From the NCBI GenBank assembly GCA_025998475.1, contig BNVZ01000038.1, positions 1 to 10,528 on the forward strand: a DNA stretch of 10,528 bases, written 5' to 3'. The notes under the pieces are model-generated. The model did not search any database, was not told the origin of the DNA, and worked only from the letters and a program-made list of their open reading frames with translations. The stretch is from Endomicrobiia bacterium. GTDB taxonomy: Bacteria; Elusimicrobiota; Endomicrobiia; Endomicrobiales; Endomicrobiaceae. Below are positions 1-8,395 of this stretch, in pieces. A program made the position numbers and the translations under genes. The stretch's first letter is position 1. Each line of letters starts with the position of its first letter.

Positions 1-89
1 AACGCCTAATTATACTTTAACGATGGCGATGACAACAGCGAAGATGACAGCAACAAAGGCAAAGGTAAAAAAGGCAGCGGCGTAGTAGT

Positions 90-110
90 CCCAACCCCAA
101 CCCCAACCCC
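90..110 (-). repeat. CCCCAA repeat, potential G-quadruplex on minus strand
   Basis: The + strand has C runs at 90-92, 95-98, 101-104 and 107-110, separated by AA each time. The minus strand therefore has four G runs (4,4,4,3) with TT loops, which fits the usual four-run G-quadruplex pattern. In frame 1 it encodes the Pro-Thr repeat. It is the only such motif I see in an otherwise AT-rich window. Confidence 0.6.
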
Positions 111-138
111 AGAAGACAACCTTTTAAGGTCTTTTTAT

Positions 139-155
139 CCACTTTTTTTAAGTGG
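139..155 (+). repeat. Short inverted repeat around a poly-T tract
   Basis: CCACTT (139-144) and AAGTGG (150-155) are perfect reverse complements around a five-T loop. A 10-bp palindrome, CCTTTTAAGG, lies just upstream at 120-129. They sit at the point where the frame-1 remnant gives way to the Ser-rich frame-2 remnant. Whether they act as a terminator or are incidental is unclear, because no T run follows the second arm. Confidence 0.3.
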
Positions 156-283
156 GTTGTGAGACAACAGGCACGGACGCAGAAGCAGGTGCAGACGTAG
201 GTGCATCTCCATCTAGTTCATCTGCAGACGCGGATACAGGTACATCTTCATCCAGTTCATCATCATTTGGAGTATCCAAATAA
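152..283 (+). pseudogene. Ser-rich tail of a probable broken lipoprotein gene
   Basis: Frame 2 is open from a GTG at 152 to a TAA at 281-283, giving about 43 residues: GCETTGTDAEAGADVG, then two serine blocks (ASPSSSSAD and TGTSSSSSSS) and the end FGVSK. Serines are written with both TCN and AGY codons, which argues that the protein sequence mattered. Frame 1 upstream ends LFLSG immediately before. Removing one G from the GGG at 154-156 would join the two as LFLSGCETT, a typical lipobox. I infer a lipoprotein gene broken by a one-base insertion. A short independent gene starting at GTG is possible but has no clear ribosome binding site. The tail resembles that of the lipoprotein at 9826. Confidence 0.4.
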
Positions 284-309
284 ATTACAAAAAGCTCCTT
301 GTAATTTTT
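282..309 (+). terminator. Probable intrinsic terminator after the Ser-rich remnant
   Basis: A perfect 9-bp stem, AAATTACAA (282-290) with TTGTAATTT (299-307), encloses an 8-base loop and runs into further T residues. It overlaps the TAA at 281-283, as expected for a terminator of that reading frame. The stem is AT-rich and so not very stable. Confidence 0.55.
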
Positions 310-461
310 GGGTTGAAAACTGGACAATCGTAAATAACAAAAAAGTATTCAACAACTTATCAACTACATGGGAATCTCTGCATAAATTTAATGAAAACCT
401 GAGAAGGCAAAAATGCATATTTGAAAGCTTTGAACTTGAATTTAGACAACATAAATGTTAA
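285..461 (+). other. Unrecognised short open frame, possible gene remnant
   Basis: Frame 3 stays open here and, unlike its upstream His-rich part (a shadow of the Ser-rich frame), has a protein-like composition with Trp, Asn, Glu and Lys: it includes NFWVENWTIVNNKK and TTWESLHKFNENLRR. It has no start codon or ribosome binding site of its own and ends inside the first copy of a 52-bp tandem repeat. I do not recognise the family. It may be the 3' end of a decayed gene or chance. Confidence 0.2.
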
Positions 462-512
462 AAAATGCATATTTGAAAGCTTTGAACTTGAATTTAGACA
501 ACATAAATGCTA
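409..512 (+). repeat. 52-bp tandem duplication upstream of the atp operon
   Basis: Two head-to-tail copies, 409-460 and 461-512, differ at a single position (T458 versus C510). Each contains AAAGCTTTGAACTTGAATTT. The unit length is not a multiple of three, and the reading frame ending at 461 does not continue through the second copy, so this is not a protein repeat. The near identity indicates a recent duplication. There is no spacer, so it is not a CRISPR-like array. Confidence 0.9.
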
Positions 513-623
513 AAAAAGGTTCACTGTTGGTTTATACAAAGCTTGGCGATGTTCAAAGTTTAGCCCGTCAACCAATAAGAAAAATTGACTGATAGATTAA
601 AATACAGAGGGAGAGTACTTTAG
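513..623 (+). other. Leader region before atpB, no convincing promoter seen
   Basis: This stretch separates the tandem repeat from the first ATP synthase gene. A TTGACT at 585-590 and a TAAAAT at 598-603 look like promoter boxes, but only 7 bases lie between them, so they cannot be a normal sigma-70 pair. A purine-rich ribosome binding site (GGGAG, 609-613) precedes the atpB ATG by 10 bases. No atpI or atpZ gene is present upstream. Confidence 0.4.
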
Positions 624-1349
624 ATGCAACTAAGTTCGGATGTTTTATTTTCAATAGCTGGTTTTCCTGTGACAAATACTGTTATTACTACGCTGATAAC
701 GGATGTTGTTGTTGTGGCGTTAGTCCTTGTGGTTGGCAGAGCAGTTTCCCTAAGACCAAAAGGTGCACAAAATGCAGTTGAAGCAGTTGTTGACTATTTT
801 AGAGAAATTACGGAAAGTATTGCTGGGGAAAGGGCCTCGTATATATATCCATGGGTTGTTTCATTTTTTCTGTTTATAGTAATTTCAAATTTATTGGCAC
901 AGTTTCCAGGATTTGAATCAATAAAATTTCGCACGCTAACTTCAGGTTCTCACGGAGTGCCTTTGTTAAGAGCGGCTACGAGCGATCTAAATCTTACACT
1001 TGCGCTGGCTGTTGTGTCAGTGACTGCAACGCACTGCCTAAGCATAAGGTATACAAGCTTAAAGAGTTACATTGCAAGATTTATTACATTTAAATTGTTT
1101 CCTGCATTTTTGTTTTTAGGGATATTGGAATTTGCAAATGAATTTGCGAAATTTGTTTCATTTTCCTTTCGTCTATTTGGAAATATTTATGCAGGAGAAA
1201 AGGTTATGGCAACAATGTACAACTTATGTCCGCTTGGACTACCCATTCCCTTTATAGCACTTGAGCTTATGGTAGCGGTTGTCCAGGCTATGGTCTTTGC
1301 GTTGCTTACAATGACATTTATGCATATAATGACGGACAAATCACATTGA
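624..1349 (+). CDS. atpB: ATP synthase Fo subunit a
   Basis: Integral membrane stator subunit that carries ions to and from the c ring. The 241-residue protein has several hydrophobic helices. Family landmarks are TSDLN (119-123), the essential arginine in SFRLFGN (Arg183, equivalent to E. coli aArg210), the following NIYAGE, and the last helix with VQAMVFALLTM (220-230). The length is typical of bacterial a subunits. The ATG at 624 is preceded by AGAGGGAG and is the first sensible start. It is the first gene of the operon, and its TGA overlaps the purine-rich ribosome binding site of atpE. There is no signal peptide extension. The call is secure from motif and context. Confidence 0.97.
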   Translation: MQLSSDVLFSIAGFPVTNTVITTLITDVVVVALVLVVGRAVSLRPKGAQNAVEAVVDYFREITESIAGERASYIYPWVVSFFLFIVISNLLAQFPGFESIKFRTLTSGSHGVPLLRAATSDLNLTLALAVVSVTATHCLSIRYTSLKSYIARFITFKLFPAFLFLGILEFANEFAKFVSFSFRLFGNIYAGEKVMATMYNLCPLGLPIPFIALELMVAVVQAMVFALLTMTFMHIMTDKSH

Positions 1350-1363
1350 AAGGAGATATAAAA

Positions 1364-1564
1364 ATGACTTTTACTGGTGGAATTATCATGGCAGTCGGCG
1401 GTATAGTGCCGGCGTGGGGAATTGGTTTAATAGGATCAAAAGCAGTTGAGGCCATTGGACGTAACCCTGAAGGATCAGGGAAAATAATGGTAGCCATGCT
1501 TATTGCGCTTGCATTTGCTGAGTCTATAGCAATTTACTCTTTTATTTTAGCGTTGTCCAAATAA
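1364..1564 (+). CDS. atpE: ATP synthase Fo subunit c (short form)
   Basis: Ring-forming proteolipid that carries the ion through Fo. I place the start at the ATG at 1364, which has an excellent AAAGGAG (1349-1355) 8 bases upstream, rather than the TTG at 1346 that would put this site inside the gene. The protein is then 66 residues, shorter than common forms (72-89). It is a two-helix hairpin with the polar loop RNP at 33-35 and the ion-binding glutamate Glu53 followed by Ser54 in helix 2. Aligned on the SKAVE and ES anchors with the Na+ type of Ilyobacter, the Gln32 position is Ile20 and the Thr67 position is Ile55. In helix 1 the GxGxGxGxG series reads Gly13-Val15-Ala17-Gly19-Gly21. Ion specificity cannot be settled from this. 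Confidence 0.95.
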   Translation: MTFTGGIIMAVGGIVPAWGIGLIGSKAVEAIGRNPEGSGKIMVAMLIALAFAESIAIYSFILALSK

Positions 1565-1565
1565 A

Positions 1566-2075
1566 ATGGAAATAATACAAAGATTTGGCTTAGAAGCAAA
1601 ATTGTTTTTGTTTCAACTTATTAATTTCTTAGCTATAGTATTTATTCTTAAAAAATTTTTGTATACACCTTTAAAAAGAATACTTGATGAAAGAAAAAAT
1701 AAGATTGAGCGGTCTTTGCGAGATGCTGAAAATGCAAAAATAGCTTTAGAAAATGCCGGCGAAGAGAAAAAAAAGATTCTTTTGGAGGCTAAAAGCAGCG
1801 CAGATAAACTGGCTGCGTCTGCTAAAATTTCTATTGGCGAAGCAAAAGAAAAAGCGGTTGCAGAAGCGGAACAGCGTTCAGAACAAATTCTAGACGATGC
1901 AAAACATAAAGCAGCAGAAGAGTTCGAAAATATGAACAAACAAATCGGGAAAATGTCTTTAGATGTTTCCGGAAAAGTTATATCAAAAGTTTTGTCGGAT
2001 TTATTTACCGATGACGAAAAACAGAAACTTATGACCCGCGCATTGGAAAAAATAGATGAACAGATTACAAATTAA
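1566..2075 (+). CDS. atpF: ATP synthase Fo subunit b
   Basis: Peripheral stalk subunit. The 169-residue protein has one N-terminal membrane helix (about 12-31, LFLFQLINFLAIVFILKKF), the conserved tail of that segment YTPLKRILDER, and then a long charged, Ala/Glu/Lys-rich coiled coil to the C-terminus. The length is typical, and there is only one b gene, so a homodimer is expected. It starts one base after the atpE stop (TAA-A-ATG) with no clear Shine-Dalgarno sequence, which suggests translation coupled to atpE. Its last 20 bases overlap atpH. Confidence 0.95.
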   Translation: MEIIQRFGLEAKLFLFQLINFLAIVFILKKFLYTPLKRILDERKNKIERSLRDAENAKIALENAGEEKKKILLEAKSSADKLAASAKISIGEAKEKAVAEAEQRSEQILDDAKHKAAEEFENMNKQIGKMSLDVSGKVISKVLSDLFTDDEKQKLMTRALEKIDEQITN

Positions 2076-2412
2076 AGAACTTGCGGCATCTATTGTAAAA
2101 CATGACGAACTGTCAGAAAAAGATCTAAATTGGATTTGTTCTAATTTATCAAGGCAGGATATTAAACTGTTTATGCGTTTATTGTCGGAAGAAATAAAAA
2201 ATAACGCTGTTAGAGTAAAATTTGCGGGCGAATTGAGCGATGTAAACAAAAGAAAAATTGTCACTATGTTTCCAAACAAGAAGATTTTGTTTGAACGCGA
2301 TGATGATAGTATTGTCGGCGGATTGCGATTTGAGTACGGTGACTTTATTTTGGATTATAGCGTTTCAGGAATAGTAAAAAGAACTTTAAATGCTATACTA
2401 AACCAACTTTAA
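2056..2412 (+). CDS. atpH: ATP synthase F1 subunit delta, truncated form
   Basis: Links the b stalk to the top of F1. The C-terminal half is recognisable: KFAGELSDVNKRKI (55-68), the SIVGG motif (Gly88-Gly89), FEYGDFILDYSV (92-103) and a final helix, which match the conserved end of the delta/OSCP family. The protein has only 118 residues against about 175-185 normally. About 50 helical residues precede the conserved part instead of the six-helix N-terminal domain of about 105 residues. The codon directly before the ATG is a TAG (2053-2055), so the gene cannot be extended in frame, and the upstream bases belong to a full-length atpF. It is therefore a genuine short delta, not a mis-called start. 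Position in the operon supports the identity. Confidence 0.88.
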   Translation: MNRLQIKELAASIVKHDELSEKDLNWICSNLSRQDIKLFMRLLSEEIKNNAVRVKFAGELSDVNKRKIVTMFPNKKILFERDDDSIVGGLRFEYGDFILDYSVSGIVKRTLNAILNQL

Positions 2413-2488
2413 ATATTGTGATCGCTTTACTTGCTTAGAAAATAGATGTAAATAGCCGAGCAATCGCATTTCTCTTAAGCTAGAAAGT

Positions 2489-2509
2489 CGAGCAATCAGC
2501 TCGTTTTTT
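2489..2509 (+). terminator. Intrinsic-terminator-like hairpin between atpH and atpA
   Basis: CGAGC (2489-2493) pairs perfectly with GCTCG (2499-2503) across a 5-base loop, AATCA, and is followed immediately by six T residues (2504-2509). This is the classic layout with a GC-rich but short stem. A second CGAGC at 2457-2461 could compete for the same GCTCG, and AAGTC (2485-2489) can pair with GACTT (2517-2521), so alternative folds exist. It may reduce rather than stop read-through into atpA. Confidence 0.6.
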
Positions 2510-2570
2510 AAAAGCTGACTTCTCGTGATCTTTAAAACATCTCCTTGGAAGAAGAAACAAGTTAAGCGTT

Positions 2571-2596
2571 ACAAAAGAATCTGACAAAAGAATCTG
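2571..2596 (+). repeat. 13-bp perfect tandem repeat upstream of atpA
   Basis: ACAAAAGAATCTG occurs twice head to tail (2571-2583 and 2584-2596), followed by a partial third start, CAAAGAG. It lies 23 bases before the atpA ATG and next to its GGGAG ribosome binding site (2609-2613). Confidence 0.9.
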
Positions 2597-2619
2597 CAAA
2601 GAGACAGTGGGAGTTTATT

Positions 2620-4135
2620 ATGAAACCAGAAGAAATAATACAGAAAATTGAAAAAGAATTATATTCCGTGCAGACAAAGCCTGAACTTGTCAACTTTGGC
2701 ATCGTTAAGACTATTGGTGATGAAATTGTTAAAGCTTCAGGCCTTTCCAATGTGGGATATTATGAAGAAGTAGAATTTGACGACGGTTCTGTGGGTTTTG
2801 TTTTGAATATTGACGAAGACTTCGTTTCGATAGTGCTTCTTAAAAACTCAGCGCATGTTGCGCGCGGTATGAAGGTAAAATCTACCGGTAAAGTTTTAAA
2901 CATTGCTGTTTCGGACAAACTCATAGGAAGAGTTGTAAATACTTTAGGAGAGCCGATAGACGGAAATGAATTAAAGCATGAAAATCCCGCTTATTATCCG
3001 GTTGAAAAAATTGCTCCCGGTATTATCGAGAGAAGTTCTGTAGATACTCCTTTAAAAACCGGTATCAAAGCTATTGACGCTATGACTCCTATAGGAAGAG
3101 GACAGAGAGAGCTTATAATTGGAGACAGAGGGACAGGGAAAACCGCTATAGCAATTGATACTATACTAAACCAGAAAAAACTTGACATGGGGTTAAAAAA
3201 AGTTATATGCATATACTGTTCCATAGGCCAGAAGCAATCCAACTTAGCGTCGATTACCGCTAAACTAAAAGATGAAGGCGCCTTGGATTATACTATTGTT
3301 GTTGTGGCCACGTCTTCGGATCCTGCTTCAATGCAGTATATAGCGCCGCTTGCAGCATGCGCAATAGGTGAATATTTTGTGGATAAAGGTGAAGATGTTT
3401 TGATAGTTTATGACGATTTAACAAAACATGCTTGGTCTTACAGACAAATTTCTCTTTTAATTAAGAGACCTGCAGGTCGTGAAGCTTATCCAGGAGATAT
3501 TTTCTATTTACATTCAAGGCTTTTGGAAAGAGCTTCGAGAATGTCTGATAAAAACGGCGGCGGATCTTTAACAGCACTTCCTATTATCGAAACACAAGGA
3601 AATGACTTGTCAGCGTATATTCCAACGAATATAATTTCAATTACAGATGGACAAATATATCTTGAAGCAGATTTATTTAACGCAGGTACACGTCCTGCAA
3701 TTAACGTGGGACTTTCAGTTTCCCGTGTGGGCGGAGCGGCACAGACTAAATCGATGAAGCAATTAGCAGGTCCTGTAAGGCTTGAACTTTCGCAATTTAG
3801 AGAATTGCAGGCCTTTACACAGTTTGGAAGCGATTTAGATGGAGCTACCTTAAGCAGACTCGAAAGAGGTAGAAGAATAACAGAAATTCTAAAACAGCCT
3901 CAATATGAGCCCTACGATGAACTTTCAGAAATACTGTCAATTTTTGCCGTAACATCAGGTCTTTTTGACGACATAGACGTTGCCAAAATTGCCGAAGTCG
4001 AACAACAAATGACAGAATATGTAAAAGAATCGTATCCTGAAACTGTAAAAAAACTTTCAACAGGCGCAAAATTAGACGACACTTTAAGAGAAGAACTTGA
4101 AAAAGAAATTAACGAATTTAAGAGTATAAATAATT

Positions 4136-4161
<26 letters not shown>
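2620..4161 (+). CDS. atpA: ATP synthase F1 subunit alpha
   Basis: Non-catalytic nucleotide-binding subunit of the alpha3beta3 head, 513 residues, the usual length. In order it has an N-terminal helix and beta-barrel domain (1-95), the P-loop GDRGTGKT (168-175), the Walker B region LIVYDDLTKHAWSYRQ (261-276), PAGREAYPGDIFYLHSRLLERA (284-305), and the catalytic arginine in SVSRVGG (Arg369), which completes the beta active site. The helical C-terminal domain includes FTQFGSDLD (399-407). The P-loop has Gly171 where most alpha subunits have Gln (GDRQTGKT). The ATG is supported by GTGGGAG six bases upstream. The end overlaps atpG by 26 bases. Confidence 0.98.
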
Positions 4162-6437
<2,276 letters not shown>

Positions 6438-6451
6438 GGAATTAAATTTAT

Positions 6452-6868
6452 ATGAATAAGTTTGTAATAGAGATTTTATCGCCTCAGGGGATTATTTTTA
6501 AGGGCGAGCTGTCGTCCGTTTCTTTTCCTACTACAAGCGGTATGATAACCGTTTTGCCAGGTCATGTAAATCTTGTGACAAAACTACGCAGGGGAGAGAT
6601 AGTCATTACTTCTTCAAACGCCGTGAAAAAAATTGTTGTTAGCGGCGGTTTTGTAGAAATTGCTAACAACAATATAAATGTTGTTGCAGAATTTGCGGCG
6701 CATTCGGATGCAACAAATAAACAAAAAGTGGATCAAGCGATGCAACTTGCAAAATACATGAAAGCTAAGAGAAAAGAGTTTGTAGACATATCTGCTACTG
6801 AATTAAGATTAAAGAAATCTGCAGCTGATCTAAAGTCAGGTCTAGTAATTAAACGTAGAAAAATATAA
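6452..6868 (+). CDS. atpC: ATP synthase F1 subunit epsilon
   Basis: Rotor foot and regulatory subunit, 138 residues. The N-terminal beta-sandwich is clear: FVIEILSPQGIIFKGELSSV, then FPTTSGMITVLPGHVNLVTKL with the conserved G-x-LPGH (about 30-38), then VSGGFVEIANNNINVVAE. The C-terminal part (about 85-138) is helical and very basic, ending LVIKRRKI, and could form the two-helix hairpin that inhibits hydrolysis in other bacteria. AAGGA (6436-6440), overlapping the atpD stop, lies 11 bases before the ATG. It is the last gene of the operon. Confidence 0.95.
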   Translation: MNKFVIEILSPQGIIFKGELSSVSFPTTSGMITVLPGHVNLVTKLRRGEIVITSSNAVKKIVVSGGFVEIANNNINVVAEFAAHSDATNKQKVDQAMQLAKYMKAKRKEFVDISATELRLKKSAADLKSGLVIKRRKI

Positions 6869-7072
6869 TGCGGCAAACACATTCAAGCTATTCCTGTCAC
6901 CCTGCATTGTTATGAGCATTCTTTTGATTTTTTGGTTGTGAAATTAAAATTCTTTTATTTACCCGTGATAATTTCTGATTTTTTGTATTTTGACATGTTC
7001 TTATAATTTTGTATTGGTAAATAAGAATTTTTACGATTTTATCCGTAAATGTAATCTATAGTAGGAGATTTA
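6869..7072 (+). other. Non-coding gap between atpC and murD
   Basis: No gene is seen here. A TATAAT at 7002-7007 could be a -10 box for murD, but no good -35 lies 16-18 bases upstream. The TTGACA at 6990-6995 is only 6 bases from it. An inverted repeat, TTTACG (7030-7035) with CGTAAA (7044-7049), lies just before the murD ribosome binding site AGGAG (7063-7067). I found no convincing atp operon terminator; only AT-only foldbacks near 6945-6965. Confidence 0.4.
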
Positions 7073-8383
7073 ATGAAAAAAAATATAGGAGTTTTAGGAC
7101 TTGGCAAAAGCGGTATTGCTGCGGCTAATCTTTCCATTAAACTGAGACATAATGTTTTTGCAAGCGATAGTAAAAAGAAAGGAATAAAAGGTTTAAATAG
7201 AAAAATTGTGGCGGAATTTGGCGGCCATTCAGACAGAATTTTGGCTTCTGACATAATTATAAAAAGTCCAGGCATTTGCCCTGATGACGCTATTTTAAAA
7301 AAAGCTCATAAATATAAAATTACAGTTATGAGCGAACTTGCTTTTGCTCTTGAAAATTCCAAATATAAAAAAATTATAGCTGTTACAGGCACAAATGGAA
7401 AAACCACTACAACAGATTTAATTTCAAAAATAGTGAAAGCTGTGTATAAAGATTCTATAGTTTCAGGTAATATAGGGTTCCCTTTAGCAGATAAAGCGCT
7501 ACAAACAACAAAAAATACATACATTACCATGGAACTTTCAAGCTATCAGCTTGAGGATACACCCAAATTTAGACCAAATATATCAGTGCTTTTAAATATA
7601 ACTCCAGATCATCTTGAACATCATAAAACGATGAAAACCTATATAAAAGCAAAAGAAAATATATCAATTAATCAAAAATGCGAGGATTTTGCAGTAATAA
7701 ATTATGATGATAAACTTTGCAGAAAAACAGCCAAAAAAACTAAAGCAAAAATAATATTTTTCAGTAAAAAACCTTTAAAGAACGGAGTGTTTTATGATAA
7801 CGGTAAAGTAGTGATAATTACGGGTAAAAAACATATAGAAATAAAACCTATAATTAATATTGTAGGTATGCATAATATAGAAAATATTTTAGCCGCAACC
7901 GCAGCAACTTATGCAGCGGGAATAACTCCGACAGCTATAGAGAAAGTTATTTCCAAATATAAAGGCGTTGAGCATAGAATAGAATTTATAAAAACTTTAA
8001 ACGACGTTGATTATTACAACGATTCAAAATCAACAAATGTTGATTCGGTAAGAGTAGCTCTCGAATCGTTTAACGGAAATATCTTGCTTATTATGGGCGG
8101 GCGAGATAAAGGATATTCGTATACTCCTTTAAAGCAGCTTGTGAAACAAAAAGTTAAAGTGGTTTTTCTTATAGGGGAGGCCTCTAATAAAATAAAAAAA
8201 GATTTAAAAGACGCTTCTGTATTTTTTGACGTTCACACAATAAAAAATGCTCTAAAGCATGTATTTAAAACTGCCCAAAAAGGCGATATAGCCTTGCTTT
8301 CTCCGGCTTGCTCTTCGTTTGACCAATTTCACGATTTTGAAGAACGCGGTACAGTGTTTAAACAACTTGTTAATAAATTGTGA
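7073..8383 (+). CDS. murD: UDP-N-acetylmuramoyl-L-alanine--D-glutamate ligase
   Basis: Cytoplasmic ATP-dependent ligase that adds D-glutamate to UDP-MurNAc-L-alanine in peptidoglycan synthesis. The 436 residues are the normal length. Landmarks are the N-terminal Rossmann motif GLGKSGIAAANL (9-20), the ATP loop GTNGKTTT (106-113), SGNIG (131-135), ELSSYQLE (154-161), NITPDHLEHH (175-184), Lys194 in YIKAKENI (the carbamylated lysine position), GVEHRIE (298-304), NDSKSTN (316-322) and LSPACSSFDQF (409-419). This set is specific to MurD rather than MurC, MurE or MurF. The ATG has AGGAG five bases upstream. It lies 12 bases before ftsW as in dcw clusters. Confidence 0.96.
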   Translation: MKKNIGVLGLGKSGIAAANLSIKLRHNVFASDSKKKGIKGLNRKIVAEFGGHSDRILASDIIIKSPGICPDDAILKKAHKYKITVMSELAFALENSKYKKIIAVTGTNGKTTTTDLISKIVKAVYKDSIVSGNIGFPLADKALQTTKNTYITMELSSYQLEDTPKFRPNISVLLNITPDHLEHHKTMKTYIKAKENISINQKCEDFAVINYDDKLCRKTAKKTKAKIIFFSKKPLKNGVFYDNGKVVIITGKKHIEIKPIINIVGMHNIENILAATAATYAAGITPTAIEKVISKYKGVEHRIEFIKTLNDVDYYNDSKSTNVDSVRVALESFNGNILLIMGGRDKGYSYTPLKQLVKQKVKVVFLIGEASNKIKKDLKDASVFFDVHTIKNALKHVFKTAQKGDIALLSPACSSFDQFHDFEERGTVFKQLVNKL

Positions 8384-8395
8384 TAATGGGGTTTA

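Larger units (their letters stand above)
10..162 (+). pseudogene. Low-complexity coding remnant (Asp/Ser/Lys/Gly then Pro-Thr repeats)
   Basis: Frame 1 is open from just after a TAA at 7-9 to a TGA at 160-162, with no ATG or other good start. It reads as an Asp/Asn/Ser-rich stretch, a Lys-Gly stretch, then VPTPTPTPEDN and a hydrophobic end RSFYPLFLSG. This compositional layering looks like a disordered linker of a surface protein, but the frame is interrupted on both sides, so I call it a decayed fragment. The alternative frame 2 is open from the window edge to a TAG at 83-85 and gives an Ala/Lys/Thr-rich reading ending KVKKAAA, so which frame was coding is not certain. Function unknown. Confidence 0.35.
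2413..2619 (+). other. 207-bp non-coding gap inside the atp operon
   Basis: This is the only long gap between the ATP synthase genes. It contains a 9-base direct repeat, CGAGCAATC, at 2457-2465 and 2489-2497. The second copy forms the left arm of a terminator-like hairpin. A 13-bp tandem repeat (2571-2596) and the atpA ribosome binding site follow. I see no tRNA, no open frame of note and no strong promoter after the hairpin. Confidence 0.6.

Noticed and set aside
201..284. His/Val/Leu start of a frame-3 open frame
   Set aside because: It is a shifted reading of the Ser-rich remnant, whose own frame has the sensible composition. Only the part after 285 is kept as a weak candidate.
409..512. 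CRISPR-like repeat
   Set aside because: There are only two copies, directly adjacent without spacers, and no cas genes in the window.
1346..1363. Upstream TTG start for the c subunit
   Set aside because: It would place the strong AAAGGAG inside the coding sequence. The ATG at 1364 has ideal spacing from it.
1613..1939. 108-codon minus-strand frame inside atpF
   Set aside because: It is the Ser/Phe-rich antisense shadow of the Ala/Lys/Glu-rich coiled coil of subunit b.
1566..2412. b-delta fusion that would explain the short delta
   Set aside because: Subunit b has normal length and a proper stop at 2075, and delta lies in another frame with a TAG just before its ATG.
6990..7007. Apparent TTGACA plus TATAAT promoter before murD
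   Set aside because: The boxes are only 6 bases apart, not 16-18, so they cannot act as a pair. TATAAT alone is kept as a weak -10.
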